DNA of 48,432 nucleotides. Source: an uncultured Bacteroidales bacterium (GTDB lineage: Bacteria > Bacteroidota > Bacteroidia > Bacteroidales > F082). The position numbers and the translations under genes are program-made. Positions 22,671 to 30,831 of this stretch are shown here, piece by piece; within the stretch, counting starts at the first letter, position 1, and each line of letters starts with the position of its first letter. The DNA is taken from the NCBI GenBank assembly GCA_900318465.1, contig ONKQ01000017.1:1-48432 (forward strand), read 5' to 3'. The notes beneath the pieces were generated by a model. The model saw only the letters and a list, made by a program, of their open reading frames with translations. It did not search any database and was not told where the DNA came from.

Positions 22671-22676
22671 TGAAAC

Positions 22677-23948
22677 TTAATGTGAATTGACCGTGGCATA
22701 ACCAATCAACTCGTCATAGCCCTTGATGGCGTTGTAAAAGTAGAAATACAGCTTGTAGACGTTATTGGTCTCCCAATGGTTGCCTGCCGTCAGGTCGGTC
22801 ATCACTTGGCCGGTTTTTCGGTCGACGGTGGCAAACATGAAGTTGTAATAGCCTTGTTTGAGCAGCATCGAGCAGGTGTAGCCGTGCAAGCGATAATCGT
22901 AGGTCATGCGGTTGTTGTAATTGAAGCACCAGTCGTTGATGGCACCCATAATGTAAAGGTCTTCATGCGTCAGCGGGGTATCGCTCTTGTAAAAGAAGTT
23001 GATGCGGCAATAGTCGGCTTCGGTCGCGTTGTCCAAGTCCTCGTTTTCCACATAGATGAACTTCTCCCCGTGTATGTCCTCGTAGCTCGCGTAGGCTTTC
23101 CGTGCCCTCGATTCACAAGTGGCGATGTCAAACTCGTAGTAATCGTCGGTCTCGCGGATATGGGCCAGATTCTCCGATTGGAAATACACGTTGCTCGTAT
23201 TGAACCTGAGGTATTGGTTGGCCCCTTCAAAAACCGTCTTAGGATGATGCTCAAAAGTGATGTAGTCAGGGTAAACATAAGTAGGTTTCAATCCAAAGGC
23301 GGCATTGTCCCAGCGACCGTTCTGCCTAAGCGTCAAATAGCTGAATTGCTGCGTATTGACCGAAATATAACTGCTCATGTTGACTTTCACATTCAGCTGT
23401 TGGTGCGTGTCGGTCAAGGCCAAGTCGTCGGGATAGCGGGGCACTGTGGCTCCTACATGAGCCTTCTCGTCAACAACCATAAAACGGCGGGTGAAAAGCA
23501 GGTCGTTCAAGTCGTCGCTATAAACAATGAGCAGGTAGTTGCCCGAAATGAGCGGCTGCATGTCCTCCTTGGGAAACAGCAACCGATAGTTGACGTACTC
23601 AACCAATGTGTTGCGCGAAAAGGCATAGTCGTCCACACGGTCTGATTCGAAGCCAGAAGCATATTGTATGCGCTGGATTTCAGTGGGTTGCCAATCGTGG
23701 TTGCAATGGATGAAGGTGTAGTTAAGCACTTCGCCGTCGCCACCAAGGATGTCGAAACTGAGGGTGAGCCGCTCCGTCATGTCCTCCAATGGAATTATAG
23801 GGTCTTTCAATTGGTCGCCATCGGCAAAAAGCAAGACGGTCTGCACCTCCGGGCGATAGTTGATGTTGCCGCACGGCAAGCTGAAATCCTGTGCCCAAAG
23901 GCTTGCGGCAAAGCACAGGCCAAGCAGTAGTAAGGTGAATCTTTTCAT
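22677..23948 (-). CDS. Type IX secretion system plug protein (DUF5103 family)
   Basis: 423 aa with signal peptide MKRFTLLLLGLCFAASLWAQ. The family pattern is visible: an N-terminal beta domain (NINYRPEVQTVLLFADGDQL, LSFDILGGDGEVLNYTFIHC, HDWQPTEIQRIQY), the strand GNYLLIVYSDDLNDLLFTRR, and a C-terminal half with DLYIMGAINDW. This is the architecture of DUF5103, now recognised as the plug that closes the SprA/Sov outer-membrane pore when PorV is absent. Length matches the family (about 420 aa). It has its own -7 box and is separated from the upstream HIT gene by a terminator. It fits the many T9SS cargo genes in this window. Other core components (PorK, L, M, N, Sov) are not here. Confidence 0.87.
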   Translation of the reverse strand: MKRFTLLLLGLCFAASLWAQDFSLPCGNINYRPEVQTVLLFADGDQLKDPIIPLEDMTERLTLSFDILGGDGEVLNYTFIHCNHDWQPTEIQRIQYASGFESDRVDDYAFSRNTLVEYVNYRLLFPKEDMQPLISGNYLLIVYSDDLNDLLFTRRFMVVDEKAHVGATVPRYPDDLALTDTHQQLNVKVNMSSYISVNTQQFSYLTLRQNGRWDNAAFGLKPTYVYPDYITFEHHPKTVFEGANQYLRFNTSNVYFQSENLAHIRETDDYYEFDIATCESRARKAYASYEDIHGEKFIYVENEDLDNATEADYCRINFFYKSDTPLTHEDLYIMGAINDWCFNYNNRMTYDYRLHGYTCSMLLKQGYYNFMFATVDRKTGQVMTDLTAGNHWETNNVYKLYFYFYNAIKGYDELIGYATVNSH

Positions 23949-23964
23949 CGCGTAGTATTTGCGG

Positions 23965-23972
23965 CAAAGGTA
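23965..23972 (-). promoter_or_regulatory. -7 box for the T9SS plug gene
   Basis: TACCTTTG on the - strand, followed by CCGC, lies 16 bp upstream of the ATG at 23948. It comes immediately after the terminator of the HIT gene. Confidence 0.6.
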
Positions 23973-23973
23973 A

Positions 23974-24000
23974 ATAAAAAAAGCCGTTTTTCAACGGCTT
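23974..24000 (-). terminator. Terminator of the greA-HIT unit
   Basis: On the - strand, arms AAGCCGTT and AACGGCTT (24000-23993 with 23988-23981) with a 4-nt loop are followed by seven T residues (complement of 23974-23980). It starts 5 bp beyond the stop codon of the HIT gene. Confidence 0.85.
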
Positions 24001-24005
24001 ATTCT

Positions 24006-24398
24006 TCAAAGATTTTCCACGATGCGTCGTTGCACCTCACGGAACTCTTCTTCGCTCAAATGGACGTGCTCTTTCTTGAAGTCCAAATCGCCTTCCTGCG
24101 TGATGGGGATGAGGTGAATGTGGGCATGGGGCACTTCCAAGCCGATGACGGCCACGCCAATGCGCTTGCAAGGTACGGCCTTCTCTATGGCTTTGGCAAC
24201 TTTTTTGGCGAATACCATCATCGCGGCCAACTCCTCATCGTCGAGGGCAAAGAGGTAGTCGTTCTCGCGTTTGGGAATGACCAAAGTGTGACCTTTCATC
24301 ACGGGATTGATGTCCAAGAAGGCGAAAAAGCGCTCGTCTTCAGCAATTTTGTAGCAAGGGATTTCGCCCTTCACGATTTTTGAAAAGATGGTGGCCAT
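24006..24398 (-). CDS. HIT (histidine triad) family hydrolase
   Basis: 130 aa, opening MATIFSKIVKGEIPCYKIAEDERFFAFLDINP, the typical Hint/HIT start with the IPC/EDE pattern. The catalytic triad motif is VPHAHIHLIPI near residue 89. HIT proteins hydrolyse nucleoside phosphoramidates or dinucleoside polyphosphates in the cytoplasm. The length is typical. It follows greA after 12 bp and must share its transcript, a common Bacteroidales order. A strong terminator follows its stop. Confidence 0.94.
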   Translation of the reverse strand: MATIFSKIVKGEIPCYKIAEDERFFAFLDINPVMKGHTLVIPKRENDYLFALDDEELAAMMVFAKKVAKAIEKAVPCKRIGVAVIGLEVPHAHIHLIPITQEGDLDFKKEHVHLSEEEFREVQRRIVENL

Positions 24399-24410
24399 AT
24401 TAGTTAGGAT

Positions 24411-24884
24411 TTAGCGGGTGATTTCAAGCACTTCAAACTGCATCTTGCCGGCAGGAACTGTGATTTCGGCCATTTCGCCCACCTGTTTGCCCAAAAGTCC
24501 TTTACCGATGGGCGAGTTGATGGAAATCTTGCCTTCCTTGAAATTGGCTTCCTTTTCCGGCACAATAGCGTAAGTCATCACCATGTTGTTCTTGGTGTTC
24601 TTGATCTTGACGGTGGAATAAAGCAGTACCTTGGAGGTATCCATCTTCGACTCGTCAAGCACACGGGCGTTGAAGATGAGTTCTTGCAACTCGGCAATTT
24701 TGGCTTCCAGCAGGCCTTGGGCTTCCTTGGCGGCGTCGTATTCGGCGTTTTCCGAAAGGTCGCCTTTGTCGCGAGCCTCTTGAATTGCTAAGACGATACG
24801 CGGACGCTCACGCAAAATGAGGTCGTCAAGCTCGTCTTTCAGTTTCTGCAACCCTTCTTGGGTAAAGTATTTGATCTCTGACAT
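24411..24884 (-). CDS. greA: Transcription elongation factor GreA
   Basis: 157 aa. The N-terminal coiled coil is visible (YFTQEGLQKLKDELDDLILRE), with the acidic tip region GDLSENAEYDAAKEAQ that inserts into the RNA polymerase secondary channel. The C-terminal FKBP-like domain follows (ISINSPIGKGLLGKQVGEM). GreA stimulates transcript cleavage in backtracked complexes. The start ATG at 24884 is preceded by a leader with an intrinsic-terminator-like hairpin directly after the putative start site. The gene is first in an operon with the HIT gene. Nothing is missing. Confidence 0.97.
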   Translation of the reverse strand: MSEIKYFTQEGLQKLKDELDDLILRERPRIVLAIQEARDKGDLSENAEYDAAKEAQGLLEAKIAELQELIFNARVLDESKMDTSKVLLYSTVKIKNTKNNMVMTYAIVPEKEANFKEGKISINSPIGKGLLGKQVGEMAEITVPAGKMQFEVLEITR

Positions 24885-24913
24885 GATTGTTGTGTTTTCT
24901 CAAAAAAAGCGTC

Positions 24914-24947
24914 AAAAAAGGAGACCCTTACCGAAATAAGGGTCTTC
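24914..24947 (-). terminator. Hairpin plus T run in the greA leader
   Basis: On the - strand, AGACCCTTA (complement of 24936-24944) pairs with TAAGGGTCT (complement of 24922-24930) around a 5-nt loop, and six T follow (complement of 24914-24919). It lies between the greA -7 box (24962-24969) and the ATG. It may end the upstream PorV-like transcript, attenuate greA, or do both. Confidence 0.75.
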
Positions 24948-24961
24948 CTTTAAAACCGCTG

Positions 24962-24969
24962 CAAAGATA
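24962..24969 (-). promoter_or_regulatory. -7 box for greA
   Basis: TATCTTTG followed by CAGC on the - strand is an exact TAnnTTTG match. The ATG is 78 bp downstream, leaving a leader of about 70 nt that contains the terminator-like hairpin. Confidence 0.65.
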
Positions 24970-24998
24970 CGTATTATTTCGTTTCTTTCTCGCTATTA

Positions 24999-26081
24999 TC
25001 AGAAATTAATTCTGATACCGAATGAGTGTGTGCCTTTGAAGGTATAGGTGTCTCTGAAGGAGTAGTCGAAGGCCATTCTCATGGGATTCTCATCCTTCGA
25101 GAGCGGCACCTGCACACTCAGACCGGCACTGAGGCCACGATTGACGTTCATGCACTCCATGTTGTCGATGACACCACCCTTGGCCCAGATGCCATTCTCG
25201 TAGGTGTAGCCAGCGCGCACCAGCAAGATTTCTCTCCAGCCATACTCCATGCCCAACGTGATTTGGTCGTTGGTGAAGGAGTTGGACGAGAAGTTGCCGG
25301 CGATGGTGAGGCGGTTGTCATTACCCATGATCCAGTCGTAGGCGGCTGCGATGCTCAATTGGGTAGGCAACTCAAACTCATCGGCGCGTTGCACGACGGT
25401 GAACTGCTGCGTAGTACCTTGGGTCAAGAAGGCTTTGTAGGCCAAACCGTCGCCTGAGTACTTCATCGTAGGTCCGATGTTCTTCAGCGTGATGCCGAAG
25501 TGAACGTTGTCGTGGGGACCAGTGACATACTGGATGCCAGCGTCAATGGCAACACCGATACCATTCATATCCTTAATCGACTCGCTGATGATCTTCAAGT
25601 TGAAACCACCGCTGATGCTGTGGGAGAACGCATGGCTGAAAGCCAAGTTGATGTTCATCAGATTGGGACTGAAGTAACCGAGCACATGCGGATCAGGGTT
25701 TTCGTAGGTGGTAATCGGGATTTCGCCGATGCCGACGCTCATGAACGACAGGCCCAACACGCTCGACTCGCCAATGCGGGCCAACACGCCGAAGGAAATG
25801 AGATTGAGTTCGCTGCCATGCAGCCAGTCGGTATAGGAGAAGTCGATGTCAATCCTGTTGCACGAGGTGATACCGGCCACATTGCCGAACATGGCGTCCA
25901 AGCCATGTACTCTCGCCATGCCAGCATTGCCCCAACCCGATGAGGCTGCCCACGGGTTGATGAGCAACTGCGATGCACCAGCCTGACCTGAACGGTCTTT
26001 ATTACCTGCTATTGCCTGGGGAGCGGTCAGTCCAAGAAGAATGACCATGCTCATTACGATATATCCAAATGATTTCTTCAT
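24999..26081 (-). CDS. PorV/PorQ family outer-membrane protein
   Basis: 360 aa with signal peptide MKKSFGYIVMSMVILLGLTAPQAIA. The family signature follows: GASQLLINPWAASSGWGNAGMARV, then MFGNVAGITS and IDFSYTDWLHG. The rest alternates beta strands of a FadL-like barrel and ends in FGIRINF with a terminal Phe. PorV binds T9SS cargo emerging from the SprA pore and delivers it to the attachment complex; PorQ acts similarly. This copy is the third gene of an operon with a TonB-dependent receptor and a 1557-aa cargo-like protein, 37 bp after the latter. It may be a dedicated shuttle for that cargo rather than the general PorV. Sequence alone cannot separate PorV from PorQ. Confidence 0.85.
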   Translation of the reverse strand: MKKSFGYIVMSMVILLGLTAPQAIAGNKDRSGQAGASQLLINPWAASSGWGNAGMARVHGLDAMFGNVAGITSCNRIDIDFSYTDWLHGSELNLISFGVLARIGESSVLGLSFMSVGIGEIPITTYENPDPHVLGYFSPNLMNINLAFSHAFSHSISGGFNLKIISESIKDMNGIGVAIDAGIQYVTGPHDNVHFGITLKNIGPTMKYSGDGLAYKAFLTQGTTQQFTVVQRADEFELPTQLSIAAAYDWIMGNDNRLTIAGNFSSNSFTNDQITLGMEYGWREILLVRAGYTYENGIWAKGGVIDNMECMNVNRGLSAGLSVQVPLSKDENPMRMAFDYSFRDTYTFKGTHSFGIRINF

Positions 26082-26118
26082 GATATTTACATTTATACGG
26101 TTAGCAATTCCATTGATT

Positions 26119-29100
26119 TTAGAAGGTGTTCAGGTCAACTTTACGCATAGCACCGTAGAACTTGATGACGCGCTCGCTGCCACTGGTGTAGTCCTTGATG
26201 TGAATCAGGTAGAAGCCACTGGAGATAGGCGTGTTAGCAAAGTTGGTGAGGTCCCAATCAATGTTAGGTTCGTCATTGTCCTTAGTGAACTGGCGCACCT
26301 TGGTTCCACTCAGCGTGTAGATGGTCACCACGCACTTTTGAGGCAGGTTGGCAATCTTCACACGGTTCATCAGGGCGTTGCCTTCGTACTCGGAGTAAGC
26401 GTAGTAAGGATTCGGCACCACAGTGATGAGGTTGAGGTCATCCTCGGTCTTCTTAGGCTCGTTCAAAGTCGGGCTAAGTCCCTCGATGGAGAACCTATAC
26501 TGCGGCATCAGGTCGTTGATCATCAACTCCTCGGAAGCCACCTCCAACGGGCGCGGGCCATAACCGGAAGCGTAAGGCTTGGCAAGGCGGATGCGGATGC
26601 GGCAGTCGTTGCCTTCAGGCAGCCACTCCTCACCTTCAATACCCATCGGCATACCAACCCATTGCACGAGCTTGAAGAACTCGATGTTGAAGATCTTGGC
26701 TTGGCCGGAATTGGCATGTTGGATGAAGTTGAGGGTCTTGAAGACGCGGGCACCAGCATCGTAGGCCGGGCTGACGAATTCCTTCCAAGGTGAGCTGGAA
26801 GCCACCGGGATGGAGTCTTGACGGAAGATGTAGACATAGTGCTTACCACCCATCACAGGCTGGCCATCAGAACCGCGAATAACTGCGGGGTCGGCCAACT
26901 GATAGAGACCGTCGTCGTATTCCACAGTGGTCTTCATCAGCTTGGCGGGGTTGAAGATCATGTCACGTCCGTTGAGGTCTTCCAAATAGGAGTCCTCACC
27001 GAACATCAAGTTCAAACGCATACCCGATTCAACGTCGATGACGTAGCCCGGGAACCAACCCATACCCTGAGCGGCAATGTAGTTGGCATCGGTAGGATCG
27101 AGGCTGCACGAATCAGGATTGTTCACCCAGTCGATGTTGGTGACAGGTCTGCCCTGACGGTCGACTGAAGCATGCTTACGCAGGATGAATCTCTCAACGC
27201 CACCTTCGGAGAGTCGCTTGTCCATACACATTTCGATGACGGGGCAACGGGTCCAAAGGTTGGTATCGGAAGTAAACACGATATCCAAGCTGTTGGCGAA
27301 GCGGAATCTCTCAGAGCTCTTCGAGTTACCGTCGAAGACAGGACCAGGATTGGTGCTGAAGCCTTGCTGATGGACAGTGGTCAACAGATAAGGAGCCCAC
27401 GTGCCGCGAGCAAGATTCTCGAAGTTCTCATTCGGGTCCCAAGGCTTGCTGGCGCCTGCGGTGTAGGCGGCAGACGACATGCTATAGTCGTTGTTGGCAG
27501 CATTGTTGATGTCGACATTCGTACCAGAACGGATCCAGTTGAGAACCGAAGAGGCACCGGCGTTATCGGTATCGCGGATACCATCGAGCCACACATGCTC
27601 AGGATCGTCGAATTCCATCGATGAGGTAATGACACCGTTGTTTTCGGCCACAACCGCATCGTATCTATGCCATTCATTGTCATAATACATCTTACCAACC
27701 TCGATGCAACCAAACTCGTAAGGCTGCTTGATGGTGATGGAGATACCACGGTCGATGAACATCTGTTCGTCACCGTAAACGGTAGTGGTGTCACTCGGGA
27801 TGGTATCGTTAGTGGCGCGGTCGACCAGAATCCAGTGCGAAGCCAAACGCACGGCAGAGTCGCCTTGGATTTCCTGGTTGCCGGTAATGTTATGGGTGTA
27901 CGATTCAATGAAATCGGTGAAGCTAAGCTCATAGTCGGTGTTGACCACATTCAACGGGTCGATGATCTTCACATCGAGAGGGCCATAACCAGCCTTGTAG
28001 CTCGGATGGTAGCAAACGGGATAACGAGGATCGCCAAAGCGAATTTCATCACTGGCAACCTTCACATTGCCGTTTTCATCGAAGAGGATCTTGTTCACAG
28101 TCTCATCTGTCAGTTCAAGCTCGTTGCTGCCATTGCCGACACCCACGATACGGGTGATGGCCGGCTTGTCGCCATAAGTGGCGTTCAGCACAGTACCGTT
28201 CACCGTCTTGTGAGGCACAGCCGTGTAGCACTGGATGTTCTTACGACCTTCGAGATAAGGCTTCTGCTGACCTTGGAGGCCGAGAGCGTCGTCTTGTGAG
28301 TAGGTCAAGAAGTTGTTGTAGGCGTAGGCCACAGCCATGAAGTAATAGGACTTGTGGTTGACAAGGGTCGGGTTGTCGCCCGTCGAGAACTTGTCTTGCG
28401 TGACCACAAAGCTGTGGGTGATGCCGGCATCGCTGCCGTCAACCTTCAGGGCGGGAACACGCGCCTGGATGGATTCATCATAGTTATAGTTGATGATACG
28501 ACCCACATTATTTCTAATATCGCACTGGAACACCAAACGAGCCTTGTCGGAATTGTCAAGTTCGTCGGCACCCACTTCAGCATTCACCAACTGATAGACC
28601 TTGTAACCCTCGAAACGATAGTAACGATCATAGAAGGTCTCCTCCGTAGTGGATTGCTCGATAGGATCAAGCAATGTAGTAAGCACGCAGCCAACTTGGC
28701 AATGGATGGTATCATACAATGTGCCGTCGAAGCCTTGCGGGATATAGAGGACGGTGTCAACTCCATTCAGGACGCACTCGATGGTATCCATAGGACCATT
28801 GGGATCGTAGTTGCGAGGCATGTAGATCAAAGTATCGGTGCAGTCCACCCATGCCTCAATCTCATCATGGTAAATCTTGGTATCGATGCGCGAAATCGGA
28901 ATTTCAGGATCGAGTTCAACGTAGCTTTCCTTATAGTTGTTGGAAAGGGCGGTGTTCGACAGATAGATGATCAGCTGTTGGTCGAGTTCGCGGATGGTCA
29001 GGTCAGGAGCGTTGGGGCCGTCGATGACCTTGAAGCAGTTGTCGAACAAGGCTTGGCACTTGTCGTCGACCACGCGGAGCAATTCAACAGAAGCCCAGGC

Positions 29101-30792
29101 ACCGCCTGAAGTGGCACGAGCCCACGGCACACCGAAGGTGATGTAGTTGACAGCACCGGGTTCCAGGGTGAAGGGTCCAGCCGACTGCATGAAACGACGG
29201 TCGTCAGGAGCGTTGTGGCACTCTTCCTCAGTCCAGAAGAGGTTGTTTTGGTTGAAGCCGCCATTCGGCTCAACGCCGCCAGTACCCCAGTTCCACGGGT
29301 CAGAATCGCCGGGGAACATGAAGTCGCACTCAGGGCCGACCACGTCGCTGCCCGAGAAGGCGTTGCCACCGTAACGCATCTTGGCACCATTCTTCCAAAT
29401 ACCACGCAGGTAGTTGTAGTATTGCGGAGCAGTCTCGGGGTCACCATTATCGGCGGAGCTGTTGTTGTGGTACACGAAGCGGCGCATACCGAAACGCTCA
29501 TCGTCGACGATGCCGTTACCGAAGTTCACGCCGTTGATGCTTTCGTCAACAATCTGGTGACGGGCAACAGTGTCGTAGATAATCTCAAGGGTGTCTTGAG
29601 TCACAGGGTCGAGAATGGCGCTTGCGATTTGCAGCTCGAAGCTATATTTCGGGTTGTCGAGTCCGTCGGGGTCCATATAAGGTCCCTGGAAGAAGTCGAT
29701 ACCGACCGCCGGAGGCTGGGCACCGTAGGCTTCAGGCTGACCGCTACCGTCGGTGGCGGAACCATTGTAGCCGTAACCCAAACCACGCTCAACGTCGCAG
29801 CCCACATAGTCGTCCTTGGCAAAGCCCAAGTCAACGTCGGTCCAAGGCGAGAAGTAAGTTCCCGTCAAGGTGTAGGTTGAACGGTTGATGATTTCGTAGC
29901 TGTAGAAAGTCATGTTGTTGATTTCGTCGTTGGTGGCGAAGGCGAAGGCTTGGGCACGGATTTCCATACCGATGGCCTGACCGCCCGACTCGGTGTGCGA
30001 TGCACCTTTATCGTTGAAGATCCACCAAAGGGTTTGGTCGCCTTTCAGCACTTGGTCGGCCAGCAAGGAGCCGTGGATGGAGCCTTCAATTTCCTCATCC
30101 ATTGTCGGGATCTTGGTGTGGCACAACTCGTTGTCGATGTCATAGTAAGGATAGTCACCGCGATCGGGATCATATTCACCATTACCGTCCACATCATAGA
30201 AAGGAGCCAGATAGTGGCTGATGCCTTCAGCATCGTCATCGCTGGGATGTGCAGGCCAATTCTTGATGATGGTAGGCATCGTGTAATCTTCAGCAAACTT
30301 ACCTGTGGATTGGTCGTAGGCGGCGAGGAACTCGTCAACTTCAGCACGGGTAATCTTGAAAATCTTGTCCCACTTGGCGCAGGTCTCAGGCGTGACGGAA
30401 GCTTTGCCGTCGACGGTCAGAGGGCCTGTGTAGTAGTCGTTACCGACCTGACGGAAACGCAGGGCGGCGCATTTCAGCTGCTGGTTGACGTCGACACCGG
30501 CAATCCAGAGGGAGCCGGCATAGAGCGACGTGGCAGCGCCGTTGGCAGGGATGAAGTACTTGGAACCAACGCCACCGGGCAAGTCCCACCACATATCACC
30601 ACCTGCATTGACACGGGTCTTCACGTTGTTGATGTCCAACCACTCAAATGACGAGGAAGGAGTACAACCGGCTGCGGTTTGGGCACGTTGGCCCTTGCCT
30701 TTATCATCAAAGTGATACTTTTCAGCCTTTCCGGGAATCACGGCACCTAGAATAAGGAGTGCCGCAAGAGTTACATGAACTATATTCTTCAT
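26119..30792 (-). CDS. Large secreted protein with T9SS-type C-terminal domain (1557 aa)
   Basis: The signal peptide is MKNIVHVTLAALLILGAVIPGKAE. The N-terminal part has VNAGGDMWWDLPGGVGSKYF and LYAGSLWIAGVDVNQQLKCA, with many aromatic and Asp/Asn-rich turns such as DVDGNGEYDPDRGDYP. A region with DCTDTLIYMPRNYDPNG and later KYHFDD-like blocks has no domain that I can name. The C-terminus (about 1455-1557) is a sorting-type Ig fold: ITVVPNPYYAYSEYEGNA, VVTIYTLSGTKVRQFT, SSGFYLIHIKDYTSG. It is the middle gene of the TonB receptor - cargo - PorV-like operon (39 and 37 bp gaps). This arrangement recurs in Bacteroidetes, but the substrate is unknown. Export to the surface by T9SS is inferred from the tail. 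Confidence 0.85.
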   Translation of the reverse strand: MKNIVHVTLAALLILGAVIPGKAEKYHFDDKGKGQRAQTAAGCTPSSSFEWLDINNVKTRVNAGGDMWWDLPGGVGSKYFIPANGAATSLYAGSLWIAGVDVNQQLKCAALRFRQVGNDYYTGPLTVDGKASVTPETCAKWDKIFKITRAEVDEFLAAYDQSTGKFAEDYTMPTIIKNWPAHPSDDDAEGISHYLAPFYDVDGNGEYDPDRGDYPYYDIDNELCHTKIPTMDEEIEGSIHGSLLADQVLKGDQTLWWIFNDKGASHTESGGQAIGMEIRAQAFAFATNDEINNMTFYSYEIINRSTYTLTGTYFSPWTDVDLGFAKDDYVGCDVERGLGYGYNGSATDGSGQPEAYGAQPPAVGIDFFQGPYMDPDGLDNPKYSFELQIASAILDPVTQDTLEIIYDTVARHQIVDESINGVNFGNGIVDDERFGMRRFVYHNNSSADNGDPETAPQYYNYLRGIWKNGAKMRYGGNAFSGSDVVGPECDFMFPGDSDPWNWGTGGVEPNGGFNQNNLFWTEEECHNAPDDRRFMQSAGPFTLEPGAVNYITFGVPWARATSGGAWASVELLRVVDDKCQALFDNCFKVIDGPNAPDLTIRELDQQLIIYLSNTALSNNYKESYVELDPEIPISRIDTKIYHDEIEAWVDCTDTLIYMPRNYDPNGPMDTIECVLNGVDTVLYIPQGFDGTLYDTIHCQVGCVLTTLLDPIEQSTTEETFYDRYYRFEGYKVYQLVNAEVGADELDNSDKARLVFQCDIRNNVGRIINYNYDESIQARVPALKVDGSDAGITHSFVVTQDKFSTGDNPTLVNHKSYYFMAVAYAYNNFLTYSQDDALGLQGQQKPYLEGRKNIQCYTAVPHKTVNGTVLNATYGDKPAITRIVGVGNGSNELELTDETVNKILFDENGNVKVASDEIRFGDPRYPVCYHPSYKAGYGPLDVKIIDPLNVVNTDYELSFTDFIESYTHNITGNQEIQGDSAVRLASHWILVDRATNDTIPSDTTTVYGDEQMFIDRGISITIKQPYEFGCIEVGKMYYDNEWHRYDAVVAENNGVITSSMEFDDPEHVWLDGIRDTDNAGASSVLNWIRSGTNVDINNAANNDYSMSSAAYTAGASKPWDPNENFENLARGTWAPYLLTTVHQQGFSTNPGPVFDGNSKSSERFRFANSLDIVFTSDTNLWTRCPVIEMCMDKRLSEGGVERFILRKHASVDRQGRPVTNIDWVNNPDSCSLDPTDANYIAAQGMGWFPGYVIDVESGMRLNLMFGEDSYLEDLNGRDMIFNPAKLMKTTVEYDDGLYQLADPAVIRGSDGQPVMGGKHYVYIFRQDSIPVASSSPWKEFVSPAYDAGARVFKTLNFIQHANSGQAKIFNIEFFKLVQWVGMPMGIEGEEWLPEGNDCRIRIRLAKPYASGYGPRPLEVASEELMINDLMPQYRFSIEGLSPTLNEPKKTEDDLNLITVVPNPYYAYSEYEGNALMNRVKIANLPQKCVVTIYTLSGTKVRQFTKDNDEPNIDWDLTNFANTPISSGFYLIHIKDYTSGSERVIKFYGAMRKVDLNTF

Positions 30793-30831
30793 AATTTGTA
30801 TAATTTTTCGTTTATGGAACCATTCTCGTCA

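Noticed and set aside
22540-22676. tRNA gene in the gap before priA
   Set aside because: No cloverleaf or T-loop GGTTCRA motif is visible; the gap is made of TTCTGCG repeats.
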